From the NCBI GenBank assembly GCA_010645155.1, contig JAAGOF010000292.1, positions 82,267-146,266 of the forward strand: DNA of 64,000 nucleotides. The letters run 5' to 3'. A model generated the notes under the pieces. The model saw only the letters and a list, made by a program, of their open reading frames with translations, was not told the DNA's origin and ran no database searches. Numbering within the stretch: position 1 is the first letter of the stretch; the number at the start of each line of letters is the position of its first letter. Below are positions 1 through 11,533 of this stretch, piece after piece. This stretch comes from Tigriopus japonicus (Eukaryota; Arthropoda; Copepoda; Harpacticoida; Harpacticidae). The translations under genes were made by a program, and so were the position numbers.

Positions 1-545
1 CCTCACCCATTTGTGCTCCAATGAGTCCGGCAGGTTTGTAAAAGGTCGAACAGGTCCAAAGATGTTTCACTAGGAACATTACAGGAATGATAGAGCTCTC
101 ATTTTGGGAGAGACTACAATAGTTAGAGCTCTACAGTAGTCAGGGAAAGTGAGGAAGTACTGTATGTCTTTAAGAGCATTCATGGGCTCTGTCCCAGCCC
201 AGGATTTGAGGTCAGCTGTGGCGGCCGTATGGGTTTTACTTATCCTCTGAGAGCACCTCCAAATCCTAAGGAATCCAGGCTAGTTCGAACAATGAAGTTC
301 TCCTCTCTTCTTTATCGGGCTCCTTGATTGTTCAATCTTTTGCTCATTAGTCTTCGTCGGGAGGATGTAAGAGCTGATCCTCTAAAATCAGCTTATAAAG
401 CAGGGTTAGATAAATTTTTGAGTAATATTCCTGATCAACCCGCCTACAGTAACTCGTTGGTAGATTAAATTTCGCACAAATGTTAGTTGTATGAATTATA
501 TTAATGATTTATTTGTGTAAAGGGAATCGCATCTCTCGTAGCCGT
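1..545 (+). pseudogene. LINE family L-A, 3' fragment
   Basis: The window opens inside the C-terminal part of an L-A reverse transcriptase ORF. Translated pieces resemble the intact copy at 33160-33690: a pro-met-ser stretch, then the HGLCPNPG-like block, then SSLLYRAP and the terminal DQPAY..LVD motif. Several stop codons and indels (for example TGA inside the LLYRAP region) show it is dead. It ends with the family 3' tail, including a decayed version of the terminal hairpin near 519-540. No 5' end is visible because the window starts inside it. Confidence 0.8.
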
Positions 546-1717
546 TCTAGAAATTTCGCAACCACCAAAAATATCAGCTTTGTGACTTGGGTCTCTAACT
601 CAACTACGTGACCCTTTCTTTCTTTCCTAGATTATAAGAAATCTCTTGAGAGATTATAATTTGCTCACCTGGCCTGGAGAAGTTAATACTTGTCTAAAAC
701 GTTTCCAAAATGCATAAAAAACTTCTAACATTCTTGAACGTTTCTGGCATGTTAAACCCATCCCAAAAACCTTAAAAACGCTACTTTGAAGACATAATAA
801 AATCACAGAACCAAAGGAATTGCGACACAATTTCTTAAGGTTAATATGAATATAAGGGATAGGAATTTAACAACATACTGACAACATTGGTTTGTGTATT
901 AGTAAGGAGACCTCCCAATCTTATGTACTGTGATCTCCCAGTCAGCTGTTCGTTAAAGGACGGTAATGTTTTCATCACTTATGAATTTGCCGTTTCCTAT
1001 TCTTAAGTAAAGCGTACATAATTTTCAATTTCGCAAATGGACTGAAGCAAATGCAATAATTCGATCTTTGTCAAAGTCGTCTTCCACCAGTGGTCTAAGT
1101 CGTGATTAACCCAGACAACGGAAGGAAGGCTCACAAAACACCAACAAGTTTTTGATTCCGTTGTTGAGAAGAACTTTGAAGCCACTTTCGAGCGTTAAAG
1201 ACCAACGGTATTGCCTGGCCCGGATTTTTCTGGGCCTGCTTGATGCAAAACGAAAGAGAATGAAAAAGACAGGTATTTATATCTTGCATGATTATGGATT
1301 CAACATTCAGTTAAGTTTCAAATCATCCTTAGGAAACACATGCGAAAGAAATGGAACCTCAAATCGTGAAATTAACCTTCTTCGTCCTAGGTATGTGGAA
1401 AAATCTTGTCTTGACCGCTCATTTAAAAACTTCCATATCTCAAAGTCAGGGATCGGCAGTAGCTTTGGAGTCATCACGGACAAAATTTGATTTACTGTAA
1501 TCAGGAGACCACCGAACAGAAGTTGGTGGTCCAAGGGCTTAAAAACATACAATCATGTAGGTGTAGGCCCAAGACTACAGTAGTATGGATGGCTCCTTGG
1601 CCCAATATTTTGGACTTTTCTCGTATCTCCAGGCCCAACAAAAAATCACCCCTGGGGCGTGGACCGCAGCCCAGCCACTGGTTGCCGACTCTTGGGCCAT
1701 GCCATTCCATTTTTTCT
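546..1717. other. No recognisable gene
   Basis: AT-rich sequence with only short open frames (up to about 112 codons), none with a recognisable domain. 1500-1717 is a little more GC-rich, but I could not assign it. Confidence 0.5.
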
Positions 1718-1969
1718 AATGGAACAGTGTAATCCAGGTTTGTAGCCGCTTTTTTAAATGTTGCGCTGGGGCCTCGCTCCCAGTTTTTTCCGCCTGTGGT
1801 AGCTTGGAAAAAGTGCGAGTGGTTCAGTTAAAAGGTGATTAATCAGACTTGTGTTAAACCTATTGTCAAAATGAGAACAGAATTGACTAGGGTAGAGACA
1901 TATGTAAGTCATCAAACAAACGATCTCAAAATTGGTTGATGAAATGTTGAGTATTTTGGGATCTAAAAC
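1718..1969 (-). repeat. 252-bp dispersed repeat, copy 1 (inverted)
   Basis: This block is the reverse complement of 5291-5542, with the same length and only a few mismatches seen by eye (for example CAACATTTC against CAATATTTC). Both ends are sharp. The partner stops 12 bases before a splice acceptor of the chitin-binding gene. Confidence 0.9.
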
Positions 1970-2104
1970 CATGATCTCCAGTTCTTGACTGCATTCAGTG
2001 ATGGCAAATGGATGAATGTCGTGCTTCTGCCACCAGGCAAAAATACTTGCAGAAAATGGCAGAACTTCATGCAAAAGAGGGAAGACCTTCTCCAACTAAT
2101 GAAC

Positions 2105-3160
2105 TGAACTTTTTGAGTCCTAACCATTCCTTCTCAAACTAATTTTGGATCTTTAACATAGGATGAAATACTGGTGTTTGTACCAAGGTTATTAAGAGGG
2201 GCAATGAAAATAATAGAAAAGAGCAGACCTAAAATGGAACTTTGTGGGATGAAGAATTTTAAATGAAGGTTACAATAATTGCCACCAAAAGGAGCCAAAA
2301 CAGGGCCAAATTCTCTTGATTGCAAATCTATCCTCAACTTACACTCGTTGCCAAAATTATAGCTTCCATCTGAAAGTGGATTTCTCTTCATATTTCAAGT
2401 CTTTTAGAGCTTAGCTACGATATTATTGTGTTCAAAAATCAAAAAGCCATGTTGAGTAATCACAAATTAAGACCAAAGACTAAATGGAAGCACCCACAAC
2501 CGTTTCTACCTCAAGATGGGACTAATTGTCATTTTCTCTTTGATTGAAGCTTAACTTTAGTTCATTAAGAAGGCTTGCTCTGATGGTGAGTTGTTCATTT
2601 TGAGAACGCACCCAAGTAGGATGTGCTGAGGGCATGCTAAGTCATGTGAGAGCCATCTAGGTGAAGCAAATGTGTTTTTTAAATTTTTTTCATGCCACTC
2701 AATAATCCTTCAGCCTCAGGATTTGCTTCCTTTCACTAATGAAACTTTCAATCCCACTCTGGACCTTAGCCTGCTTCCAATTGTTTGAGTTAATGAAGCA
2801 AGACCATAAATATGCACCTTATCAAAGGTCATGGTAAAGTTAAGATAAACTACATCAACTGGCTGATGACTCAATGTCTCATTGACCAAATGTCAATGAA
2901 CTGTTCTAATTGTTTATCAATTGGATGATTACTAAAACGTGGTGTCCTGGGGGAAATGATATCATAGACTTTCAAACAATCTACAAGCTTAGATTTCATG
3001 ATCTTCTCAAAAAATTGCAGGGCAGGGAAATGTGCCTCTAATTACAAGCAAAAACATATATCTGCCTTAAAAATGCAACATGAGCTAAATTTAATGCGGA
3101 GGAAAATTTGCCCTGATCCAGGATTCAAGAGATTGAGTTGGAGAAACAAGGAACAAGAAT
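2105..3160 (-). pseudogene. LINE family L-A, heavily decayed RT fragment
   Basis: On the minus strand this matches the RT region of the L-A copy at 50600-51220. 2105-2251 corresponds to the block around the AGACCTAAAAT landmark, and 2590-3160 to the segment with CTACATCAACTG, CAATCTACAAGC and TTGCCCTGATC. The two parts are separated by the foreign repeat at 2252-2576. Divergence is high and no frame stays open, so this is an old copy. Confidence 0.7.
2252..2576. repeat. Dispersed repeat (partner at 48795-49105)
   Basis: About 310 bases align in the same orientation with 48795-49105. Shared landmarks include GATGAAGAATTTTAA, AAGTGGATTTCTCTTCAT and CACCCACAACCGTTTCTACC. Identity is roughly 85 percent by eye. 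It interrupts the decayed L-A fragment, so it probably inserted there. No coding capacity or terminal repeats were recognised. Confidence 0.75.
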
Positions 3161-5290
3161 CTGTCAAATGGCAAGAAATGACAAATTCATCCAAAGCCAA
3201 ATTTGCCATCTCTGTTGCTTAAAAGCTCTGTGCGCCCAACTCTCTTCGAAAACAGAAGCGAACATGTCATGAAACAAAACGTCTAATGTTGAGGACGTAC
3301 GAACCATTGACTACTTTTTTGAAAGTTTGGAAAGTGTTCAGGTACTTAACAATGTTTCAAAGATTCCATGAACATCCTCCACATTTTCTACACAACTTAT
3401 GTGAAGGGGATATCATAATCGAAAATGCATCCATTCCCAAACCTATTTTGTCAGATATTTTTTTGCAAAAAAGACGGACAGCTGAAGATCATCACATCTA
3501 AATCTAAAAATATCAACGTTTTGTCGTCAATCATTGACCTCTAAAAACAGGGATGAGTGGTAATTTCAGAGGGTGGAGGTTTGGGCTAACTTCACTGCCA
3601 TCATGAACAAGGTCATCTACAGGGTGTACCACTTGAAAACTGGCCTAGGAAAGTATATTTAAGTAAAATGTTTTTTTCTTAGAAGCACCTTGTCAATGAA
3701 ATTCACCTAGTAGAAACAAGCTTATGCCTCTTTTTAATCCATTCTCACTTTCGAAATGTGTCTTATTCGGGGCAAGATTATGTTAACATTATTAATTTGC
3801 AGTAAAAGTTGCTCCCTCCTTCTTGGGATCTCAATCCTTATCCACTTTCCAATTGTAATGGTTTCCATGAGAGAGAAAATAGTCAGGTGCAGATTTCAAG
3901 TTGCTATATGCAGTTTTCAGCCATTTTTTTTATAAGAATGAGAAAAATGAAATCAAAGATTTAAACTCAAAGAGCCATATTGGGAAAAAAAGGACAAATA
4001 CAAATGACATCAGTTTTGATATACACTAAAATTCAAAATATACAAGCTTATGTCATTTCATTTGCTATTTTAAGGTTTCCAGCTATTGTATTAGTCATTT
4101 TGAATGTTTCCAAATGCTGTTTGTAGGTCTTTGAAAGCTTCATTTTTGCCATTTATTTTCAACCTTTGACATTTGATAATAAAAGCCAATCTTAGTGCCT
4201 TTATTGCAATATTGACGTTCACGATTCAAAACGTGGTGTGTACACACAAGAAAGAGACTCAGTCTATGTAGTAACTTCTTTCGCTTTTTATGCAAGTTTT
4301 TATCAGTATTTGGTGTTTCCTTTTCGTTTCATTCTAGAGCCATTTATTCTAACTTCAAATGCTGTGTACTTGTAATGCACCAAAATTGTATTGGTTTGTC
4401 ACAACGGTGTTTAAAAGTCCACTAGTCTGAAACCTTCCCCAACTCCTTTTTTAAGGTCTGAAATTGGTCGCTCTGATTTGGTTGACGGCCCCACTTGCCT
4501 TCTCCTTTTCCCTTTTTTCTCCTTCCTCATATGTAGAGGGTGACTAATTTTGAAACTGAAGTTGACGTTTTAAACGTGTAATAACTTCAAAACGAGGCAA
4601 AAATCTTGATGTCCTTAAAATTTAAGACTGTTTTTTGAAACAATAAGTAACAATTTGCTGTTAACTGCTGCCAATTACAAATCACAGAGGATGTACCAGA
4701 GGCACTCAAACTTAGCAGAGTGAAGAGCGTATTTTCGGAATTTCTCTTTTTTACACCACAGGTCATGCCATAAATGCCGCTTGAGGTCGCTTTTTTCGAT
4801 TGAATCGTGAACGTCGATTGACAACTATATGGACAGATAGAAGGCACCTATGCAGACTGATTCCATTGATATATTTTAGGCCATTTTCATTTTCTTAGTT
4901 CATTTTAATATGCACACCCTGCAGACGCACTTTTTGAGCTCCCTTATTGAGAAGCGACTCTCTCTTGTTCATCACGATCACGAAAATTGAAATGTACATA
5001 CACCTGGCTCGCAACTGCTTGATGCTAATATGTCCAGTCGTACCCCAGAACTATGCATCTCCTTGACTTCTAAGTATCAGAAGGCCAAAAAGATGGATCT
5101 TACGAGACATGAGATATATATCACGTAGTATTGGTAACATTAAAGGTCAACTCCTGCTAAAAATGACCAAAACTGGGTGTTGAGTACTTTCTATTTGACA
5201 AAAATAATGGCATGCCTATTCTTCAAGTCAATGATTTGTCGCACAATTCACGAGTGTACAGTCGGACCCAATCAGTTATAACATTGGCTT
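3161..5290. other. No recognisable gene
   Basis: About 2.1 kb of AT-rich sequence without a recognisable ORF or repeat partner in the window. It may hold the upstream part of the chitin-binding gene (promoter and first exon), but I could not pick out a convincing start codon plus donor. Confidence 0.4.
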
Positions 5291-5542
5291 GTTTTAGATC
5301 CCAAAATACTCAATATTTCATCAACCAATTTTGAGATCGTTTGTTTGATGACTTACATATGTCTCTACCCTAGTCAATTCTGTTCTCATTTTGACAATAG
5401 TTTTAACACAAGTCTGATTAATCACCTTTTAACTGAACCACTCGCACTTTTTCCAAGCTACCACAGGCGGAAAAAACTGGGAGCGAGGCCCCAGCGCAAC
5501 ATTTAAAAAAGCGGCTACAAACCTGGATTACACTGTTCCATT
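5291..5542 (+). repeat. 252-bp dispersed repeat, copy 2
   Basis: Inverted partner of 1718-1969. It ends 12 bases before the exon that starts at 5555, so it lies inside the putative first intron and abuts the polypyrimidine tract of that acceptor. Confidence 0.9.
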
Positions 5543-5554
5543 GTTCACTTTTTA

Positions 5555-6713
5555 GCCTTCCTTGTGGCTGGAACCGTTGCTGACGGACGTCACCATCAAA
5601 GAAAGGGGCGACGGTTCCAAGGATCAAGACAGCTTGGACAGGGTGGGCGTGCTTTCCGTCAAGGCCGCCAAGACGCCAATGGCCTTGATGCATCTGCACC
5701 TGTGTCTTCATATGGAGTCGCCACTGCTCCTTTTCCTCCACTTGATAATGCACCTGTTGATGATTTTGCCACCAATGATTATGCCACCGATGATTATGGC
5801 TTCACAGGAGATTATGACTACGAGACCGCTGTTAATCCAGCTGCTCCTCTTGGCCCATTAGGCCAATACTCCACCAATGGTGGAAACTATGGAGGCGCAA
5901 ATGGACGAGCACTTGGCGATAGCGCTGTGGGTGGAAGTGGAGACAACAACTTGGCAATGTTGGAAAAGGCAGTTCTTGGTGTTCCTGTACAAGATTACCC
6001 GATCTATGCTTCTGTGCCTGAAACGGCTTTCACTTGCGACGGCCAAGTTGAAGGAGGTGAGCAACTCAATTCGTCAATCTTTAAACACTCGGCATATTCT
6101 GATGAGGCATCATTGTCCCTCAGGTTATTATGCTGATCCTGCCGCCCAATGTCAGGTGTTTCACATTTGTACCGCTGATGGCTTTGGTGGTCTAGCCAAA
6201 TATTCATTTTTGTGCCCAAATGGAACAACCTTCAACCAAAACTATTTCATCTGTGATTGGTGGTTCAACTTTGATTGTGCCGAGGCTGAGGCCCTTTACT
6301 CCAGGAACGACGAGATTCGAGCCGAACAAGAGGCCAACATTGGTGCCGTGGGAACTGGTGACATAAACTCTTCAACCGGTGGCAACACTGGAGCTGGTTT
6401 TGACGATTCAATTGCTTATGATGACTATGATTTGGGCGTGACCGAGTCCGCACTCAACTCTTATGGCGTTGCAAACACTGAGGCTGTGCCTGTTTTCCAA
6501 GATAATGGCCTTTCGCCCGCCTTGGGGTCCTATGGTTCTCCGGCTACTGCCGTAGAAGAGCGAGCTGCCAGAAGGTTCCGAGGTGGCCAACGAAGGGGCC
6601 GGACAAATCAGAACCGCTCTCGATCTGGTCGACGATTCAATGGCCGACGACCAAACAATCAACGGCAATCTTCAAGACCACAAGGACGTCAAGGGCGACG
6701 ATTCAGAGGTTAA
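5555..6713 (+). CDS. Secreted chitin-binding (CBM14/peritrophin-type) protein, 5' exon missing
   Basis: Two exons are visible, 5555-6056 and 6124-6713, giving about 363 residues. A 67-bp GT-AG intron (6057-6123) joins them in phase 1 and exactly completes the chitin-binding module. The module runs from ETAFTCDGQ to the final DC, with FHIC, FLCPNGT and CDWWFN and the spaced cysteines typical of CBM14. CBM14 domains bind chitin in cuticle or peritrophic matrix. The N-terminus begins FLAFLVAGTVADG, the tail of a signal peptide, but there is no in-frame ATG. The exon is preceded by the acceptor TTCACTTTTTAG, so the start codon lies in an upstream exon. The region before the module is low-complexity (Asp, Tyr, Gly, Ala); the C-terminus is Arg/Gly-rich (RRFRGGQRRG). 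One CBM14 with long flanks resembles arthropod CPAP1-type cuticle proteins; that assignment is inference. Confidence 0.85.
6057..6123 (+). other. Intron of the chitin-binding gene
   Basis: Starts GTGAGC and ends CCCTCAG. Removing it joins GGA G and GT TAT, restoring a continuous CBM14 domain across two frames that are each broken alone. At 67 bp it is short, typical of compact arthropod introns. Confidence 0.9.
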
Positions 6714-7181
6714 ATGATGTGCCTTCAATTTTGAATCAGTGCTTTTTTTAGGTGACCCCAAACTTCCAGAACAAACCTGTTAACCGGATTCTGACACCCC
6801 CAAGACTGTGCTCGGTCAATGCCATGATCTTCAATATTATTGTGATACTTTCCCCTTGCTTGTTGCCATCTGCTGCCTAGCCGCAAATTCAACCACGCAG
6901 GATTGAATAGAACTTTGTTCATCAAATACCAATTTGATAGTGATGCCTTGGGTGAAGTGTTTGACCTCAATTGATTTGAAGGTTGCCAAGGTGCTCCACA
7001 CTGCATTTAGACGGTCGCTATTTATGCCATGTTAGGTACTTTCGGAGACGTGTTTCTCTCAGATGTTGCTAGCCTTCCCAATGTTTGCAATATTCATCCG
7101 TTTTGTACGGTCATATTTGTACGTTGTGTTCTGTTTATTTTATTATTTAAGCCTGTTTGAAGTGATATAGTTGTCAACTGA

Positions 7182-7187
7182 AATAAA
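7182..7187 (+). terminator. Polyadenylation signal of the chitin-binding gene
   Basis: AATAAA about 470 bases after the stop codon at 6711-6713, in an AT-rich stretch and followed by T-rich sequence (7205-7220). The interval 6714-7181 is the likely 3' UTR. Confidence 0.65.
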
Positions 7188-7214
7188 TGCGTTGATGCAA
7201 ATATGTTAATTATT

Positions 7215-7450
7215 TTTTTGGTTTGGTTGGAGATGTTCTTTATCCACAACAAACTTATTTATGTCCGCTTGATTGCATGGTGTCCTGATTAGAGATGCAT
7301 AGTCCAATTGCGGCAGGACAAGTGATCGGAATAATATCAACTTTGCATTCTTTTCCCGGGTTTGGAACGTTCGAAGGACCCAGTTGCTCATTCGGGAGGC
7401 TTTAAAAATCTGTTCCGTCGCTTGTGTTCCAAAAAGGGCTGTATTTTCAA
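7215..7450 (-). pseudogene. LINE reverse transcriptase C-terminal fragment (another family)
   Basis: The minus-strand frame contains SRMSNWVLRTFQTR, then ILFRSLVLPQLDYAS and a CNQADINKF-like end. This matches the region after the RT domain of CR1/Jockey-like LINEs, where L-A has YRTFKSRD and LEYASPIWAP. Only about 80 codons remain. It lies just past the polyadenylation signal of the chitin-binding gene. Confidence 0.6.
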
Positions 7451-7509
7451 GATTTAAATACTTGGCAAAATCTTTCAATTTTATCCAAATCGGATGATTT
7501 GGCTTGAAC

Positions 7510-8016
7510 AACTTTATTGTAATTTTTTGATGCCTCTTTTTACTGCAAAACCTTTCATTTGATTCTCTTCATATAGAACTATTTGATCTGCAAATACTAT
7601 TACATATTCGGTAAAATATGATACATTTAAATACCTCGTAGAACAGGGGGCGGCAACCACTTTTGGGTTTGATATCATGTTGTCAGGAGCCCACCAAACA
7701 GACGTTGGAAGAAACACCAAACAGCTGTTGTTATGGTTGTGATTTGGGTGTTTTGGTTAAGCCCCACTGTGCATTGACCATTCATTTATTTCAATATTTA
7801 AAAAATCAAGGAAAAACGGGATTGTTTAAAAATTTTTTACATTTAAAAGAACATAGATCTGGCCCTACTAGTCATCATCAAAATGAAAAAAAATCAGATT
7901 TAAATCAAATTACGTGAAATTTTTCGGATTGATGTCGGATTGAGTAACAAATTGTTGGATTCGTTCGGATTGAGCGGCAAATTTTTGAATTCGGATTCTC
8001 CAGATTATGAAAATAG
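7510..8016. repeat. Fragment of the GGATTCG-rich hAT-like family
   Basis: 7515-7610 is the reverse complement of part of 24130-24220 inside the complete element at 23748-25033 and also matches 52530-52615. 7915-8000 carries decayed copies of the GGATTCGTTCGGATTG units found in that element's terminal array. No terminal inverted repeats are preserved. Confidence 0.55.
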
Positions 8017-8643
8017 CAGGAGAGGTTTGAGTGATCTCTTCAAAAATCTTATCGCGGGCGGATGAAAGAAGAGAAAAGGCTTGTTTGGCAACAATGGGTG
8101 GCTCGTGAGAATTTGGGCAGTTTAAGGGTTTTTGCAATTTACAGATCGCCCTTGCGAATTAGATGCCATGAAAAATGTCGAATTGCAAGTTTGAACACCT
8201 TTGGTTAGGATTTTGGAAAAAAATGCACACTTTATTTGCTCGTTCTTGCACGAGAAAAATCTCAACAAAAGGCCACTTTTTTGGGTAAGTCCAAGTGTAA
8301 GTGATGCTATAAGCACTGATTTGTATTGTAAAGCTCCAAAACCATCATGGTATCAAACAAAATGCCGTTTTTTGTACGTGTTTCTCTTCAATATCAAAGG
8401 TCTTTTTTAAGTGCTTGCCATTTTTTAATCAAAAGAATAATTTTGCAAATTCTTCCAAAACCGAGAGTCAAAATGTCCAAACTGGCAATTCGACATTTTT
8501 TGTAGCATCTAAGTCATAAGGGCGGTCTGTAAAACGCGAAAACCCTTGCACTGACCTAAATCTTACATTGACGAACAAGCCTTGTCTCTTTTTTCATCCG
8601 CCCGCGATAACATTTTTGAAGAGATCACTTAAACCTCCCCCTG
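8017..8643. mobile_element. Non-autonomous element with about 190-bp inverted repeats
   Basis: The left arm (8017 to about 8200, starting CAGGAGAGGTTTGAGTGATC) is the reverse complement of the right arm (about 8440-8643, ending GATCACTTAAACCTCCCCCTG). Shared internal landmarks are TTATCGCGGGCGGATGAAA and AAATGTCGAATTGC. The centre is non-repeated and non-coding. Ends beginning CAGG suggest a hAT-like origin, but I found no convincing 8-bp duplication. Confidence 0.65.
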
Positions 8644-9090
8644 CATGCCTCAATAGGACCTTTCGGATCTCTCACTTATAAACGACACAAAAATTAATTC
8701 AAGGTTGCGTGAGCAAAAAAAGGCAAAGTTCCGTTGTGAGGTGGGGAAGACATTGCCAGAATGTAAACATTGCTTCTCCAATGTTAAATTTGCTTCTCAT
8801 TTAAGGTAGAGAAACCAACTTTCCCCAGAATGCCGTGTCACCTTTGATTCTACACGGTATATCGCCTAAAATTCATCCATTCAATCAAAGGCGTTGTCAC
8901 ATAACTACAATCCCAGATGCATTACCTAGGCAAACAAAAGTTCAATTTACATAATGGCCACCTTTGGTCTTCACCACGGCCTTCAATATTCCCACAGGCT
9001 TGTACCTTAATCAGTTTGACCCAAAGCCTCTTCAGAAGGAGCGTGTTTAACGTTACTTTACTGCACGAATATCTGGACAAAGATCCAAAA
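8644..9090. other. No recognisable gene
   Basis: No supported ORF, repeat or RNA gene. The last 50 bases may already belong to the LINE fragment that follows. Confidence 0.4.
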
Positions 9091-9506
9091 GTTACTGGGA
9101 ACGCCTAAAATCTCTTGGGCTCCATAGTGTACAAAGGCGTCACGAGAGGTTTATTATCCTACACATGTTCAAGTGCCTTCATGGAATAGCAGACAACACA
9201 AAGCTAAAGTTTTATTACAATGAGAGAAGGGGAATTTGCAGCCTCCTCCCAATGTTCCCCCATCAAGGTACCAGAACTCAGAAGAACTTAGCATCTCACT
9301 CCTTTCTCTATCGTGGCCCATTATTGTACAACTGCCTTCCAAATTCGATACGCCAATTCTACACTAGCAAAAATCGATTTTTACATTTCAAGACCGACCT
9401 GGACCAATATCTCCAGTCCATCCCTGACGAGCCTACAATTCCTGGACACGGAAAGCGTGCGAAAACAAATTCTGTCGTAGACCAATGTGTTTTTACCAAC
9501 TCATGA
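9091..9506 (+). pseudogene. LINE 3' fragment, L-A relative
   Basis: Conceptual translation gives WERLKSLGLHS, RRHERFIILHMFKCLHG, then FLYRGPLLYNCLPNSIRQFY, DLDQYLQSIPDEPTIPGHG and a terminal DQCVFTNS. This parallels the C-terminus of L-A ORF2 (WERLKVLDLYS, LYVFKCLHDLCPN, SLYNLLPSSLRRFYKL, DCFLQSIPDQPNAQG) but is divergent enough to be a separate subfamily. A stop separates the first block from the rest. Confidence 0.7.
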
Positions 9507-9574
9507 ACACTGACAACAAATTTACCCCAAGTTCACTTGGGTGCATTGGCTATTTGATCCATGAAAATACATTT

Positions 9575-9760
9575 ATTATTATTCACCCCTGGATTACAAT
9601 TAAGTAGGTAGATGTCAGCCCACGTGACACTGAACTAATTTAAAGATTGAATTTTCGTTTTGACCCATTTGATGACGCACTTTTTTCTGTTTACGGCTGT
9701 TCTTATGATTGTGAATGTTTAATTTTAGTACGAATGCCCTTTTGTAAACATTTTAGCATA
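9575..9760 (+). repeat. Internal fragment of the hAT-like family
   Basis: Aligns in the same orientation with 24270-24440 of the complete element: ATTCACCCCTGGATTACAAT, GACCCATTTGATGACGCA, then CCTTTTGTAAACA. A reverse-oriented piece of the same sequence is at 52430-52480. Confidence 0.65.
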
Positions 9761-9912
9761 TTTCAGGAGGGGCAACATGGTTTTAGGGAGAACCATTCAA
9801 CGTTTAGTGCGCTAGCGTCATTATTGAACAAAGCGTCAAATCACAAGGCCCAGGGAGTTGCAGGAATGCTGCAGTTCGATATCTCCGCTGTATTTGATAC
9901 ACTCGATTGGTC
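9761..9912 (+). pseudogene. Reverse transcriptase fragment of a third LINE type
   Basis: About 50 codons read EGQHGFRENHSTFSAL and then LQFDISAVFDTLDW. These are the QHGFR and FDISxAFDTLD motifs of RT domains, the second containing the first catalytic Asp. It does not match L-A (IYLDFAKAFDKID) or L-B. It ends abruptly where the tRNA-like repeat begins. Confidence 0.65.
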
Positions 9913-9913
9913 A

Positions 9914-10160
9914 GGGGTGAGGCATGGCGTAGTGCGTACTGCGTCGGTTTGTCGTGCAGATAGCTGGGGCTCGATCCCGGCTGACTGCCACCCTCAAACT
10001 CAACTCTTCGGAGTCAAAATTTAGCATTTGAACCGTCTTTCAAATGCAACACACAAGTTTCCAAACTCAACTCTTCGGAGTCAAAATTTAGCATTGAACT
10101 GTCTTTCAATGCCAAATACTAGGCAAGCCTCGGTTCGATCCCGGGCTTGCCGAGTCCTAG
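9914..10160 (+). repeat. tRNA-like SINE with duplicated 55-bp unit
   Basis: 9914-9990 looks like a tRNA-derived head: an A-box-like TGGCGTAGTGCG and a B-box-like GGCTCGATCCC. It is followed by two tandem copies (near 10005 and 10061) of a unit with ACTCAACTCTTCGGAGTC and AAAATTTAGCATT. A second B-box-like GGTTCGATCCC follows at about 10132-10142, inside a small palindrome (GGCAAGCC..GGGCTTGCC). Internal Pol III promoter boxes are the basis for the SINE call; no second full copy exists in the window. Confidence 0.45.
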
Positions 10161-11533
10161 TGACCTGTGGTATTAAGTTACATGCAGAAGTCACGGCCCT
10201 TGACGGCTTAGGCTGGAAATACACGGACAGGCTAAACTCCTCGACAGGCTGCTTTTTCAACCTGACAGGTCAAAGTTTGACATCCCAAAATTGGAATCAG
10301 AAATACACGCGCAGGCTCTTTTCTGTTACGGAAAAGATGGTGTGTGTGGAGTTTTCAATTTCTCTGCTCTCCCTTGCAGGTACTTCCATATTGCGTTCCT
10401 CCTTCCTACTTGAACTTGTTGGATCTTGTGTGGATTATAGTGATGTGACTTGGGCAAGTAATGAGTCATCACAGACACCCCAAGCACAAGTTGTTGACAA
10501 GCATTACTTGGGCAATACACCAATACACTTGGCAAGCTCAAGGAACATTGGAAGATGCAGTTGCCGGCAGTTGCTCTTTGAAGAGTTAAGATGCTTGCAG
10601 TGTGACTTAGAAGAAAAGAATGTCAAGTTGCATTTTCAATGATCTTTTGACCTTAATAATTTAGCAATAAACAGTGGAAGTGAAACAAAAAATATTTTGA
10701 TTTGGATAGCATTTGCAAAACCATGTTTTTTCTTTAGTTTCCGTTCTAAGCCACACATGAATACACTTTTCGGGCCAATCAAGAATGAGATTTAACAGTC
10801 ACACTTGGGAACAAGCTCGGTCACTCAGAGTTGCTAGAAAAAAATATAAGATGCCAACTCTTTTTTTTTTTATGAAATATTCTCAAAAGCTTTTGCATTT
10901 CTCGATACATAAGCTTTGAATTGTGTATTTTCATCTAAAAATCCGTCCTAACAAGGGCATGGGCCCTATTTCGCTGAAACTTTCTGGTTAATTGAAATTC
11001 TGATGCCGAAAGTTTAGTCTTCATTCCTAGCAAATTTGGCAAACCTGTAAGGTGGGAAAAATACTTGTACAGGCACCCAAGTAGACCCAAGTTTCGGCAA
11101 GTCCAAGGTACTGTACCGGACCGCTTGCCCAAGCTCTTGCTTGCCTCCCATCACTAGTGGATTATCCATTTCTCCTAAGTTATTCAATGAATTGTGGGGT
11201 TAATTAACCCCTCTTGAAATGCACGATTGAGGTGCGTTAGCACCAAGATGTAAATATCGAATTCCGTTCATGATAAAGAAGTCGACCACTATATCTTGAC
11301 TCAACCACATGGGGATATCGTCGTCCCCATAGAATAAGCTTACCTACCGATCTCCCTTATTATAACCGTAGTTGCATGCCACATAGCGTAGTGATCATAC
11401 CCGTGAAATGGCACAATGCGTATCAACAAAAGGGAGCCACATCGGCAATATGAGTACGGAAAAAGATGAATCATTTGGATGCAGTCCTTTTAAGGCCATA
11501 TAAGGTCAATAAAGACTTCCTTAAATCCTTTCT
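10161..11533. other. No recognisable gene
   Basis: The long plus-strand frame ending at 10642 has no recognisable domain and starts in the SINE, so I do not call it a gene. 11270-11530 has an LTR-like feel (GGTCAATAAAGACTTCC near its end), but no partner LTR is present. Confidence 0.35.

Noticed and set aside
5877..6123. Upstream extension of the long frame ending at 6713
   Set aside because: The residues before 6124 are out-of-frame translation of exon 2 and the intron; the GT-AG intron at 6057-6123 explains the frame change.
10028..10642. 204-codon plus-strand frame
   Set aside because: Begins in the SINE/tandem repeat, has no recognisable domain and no splice or promoter support.
11270..11533. 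Possible solo LTR
   Set aside because: Only a polyadenylation-like CAATAAAG near one end; no partner, no TG..CA ends fixed and no target duplication.
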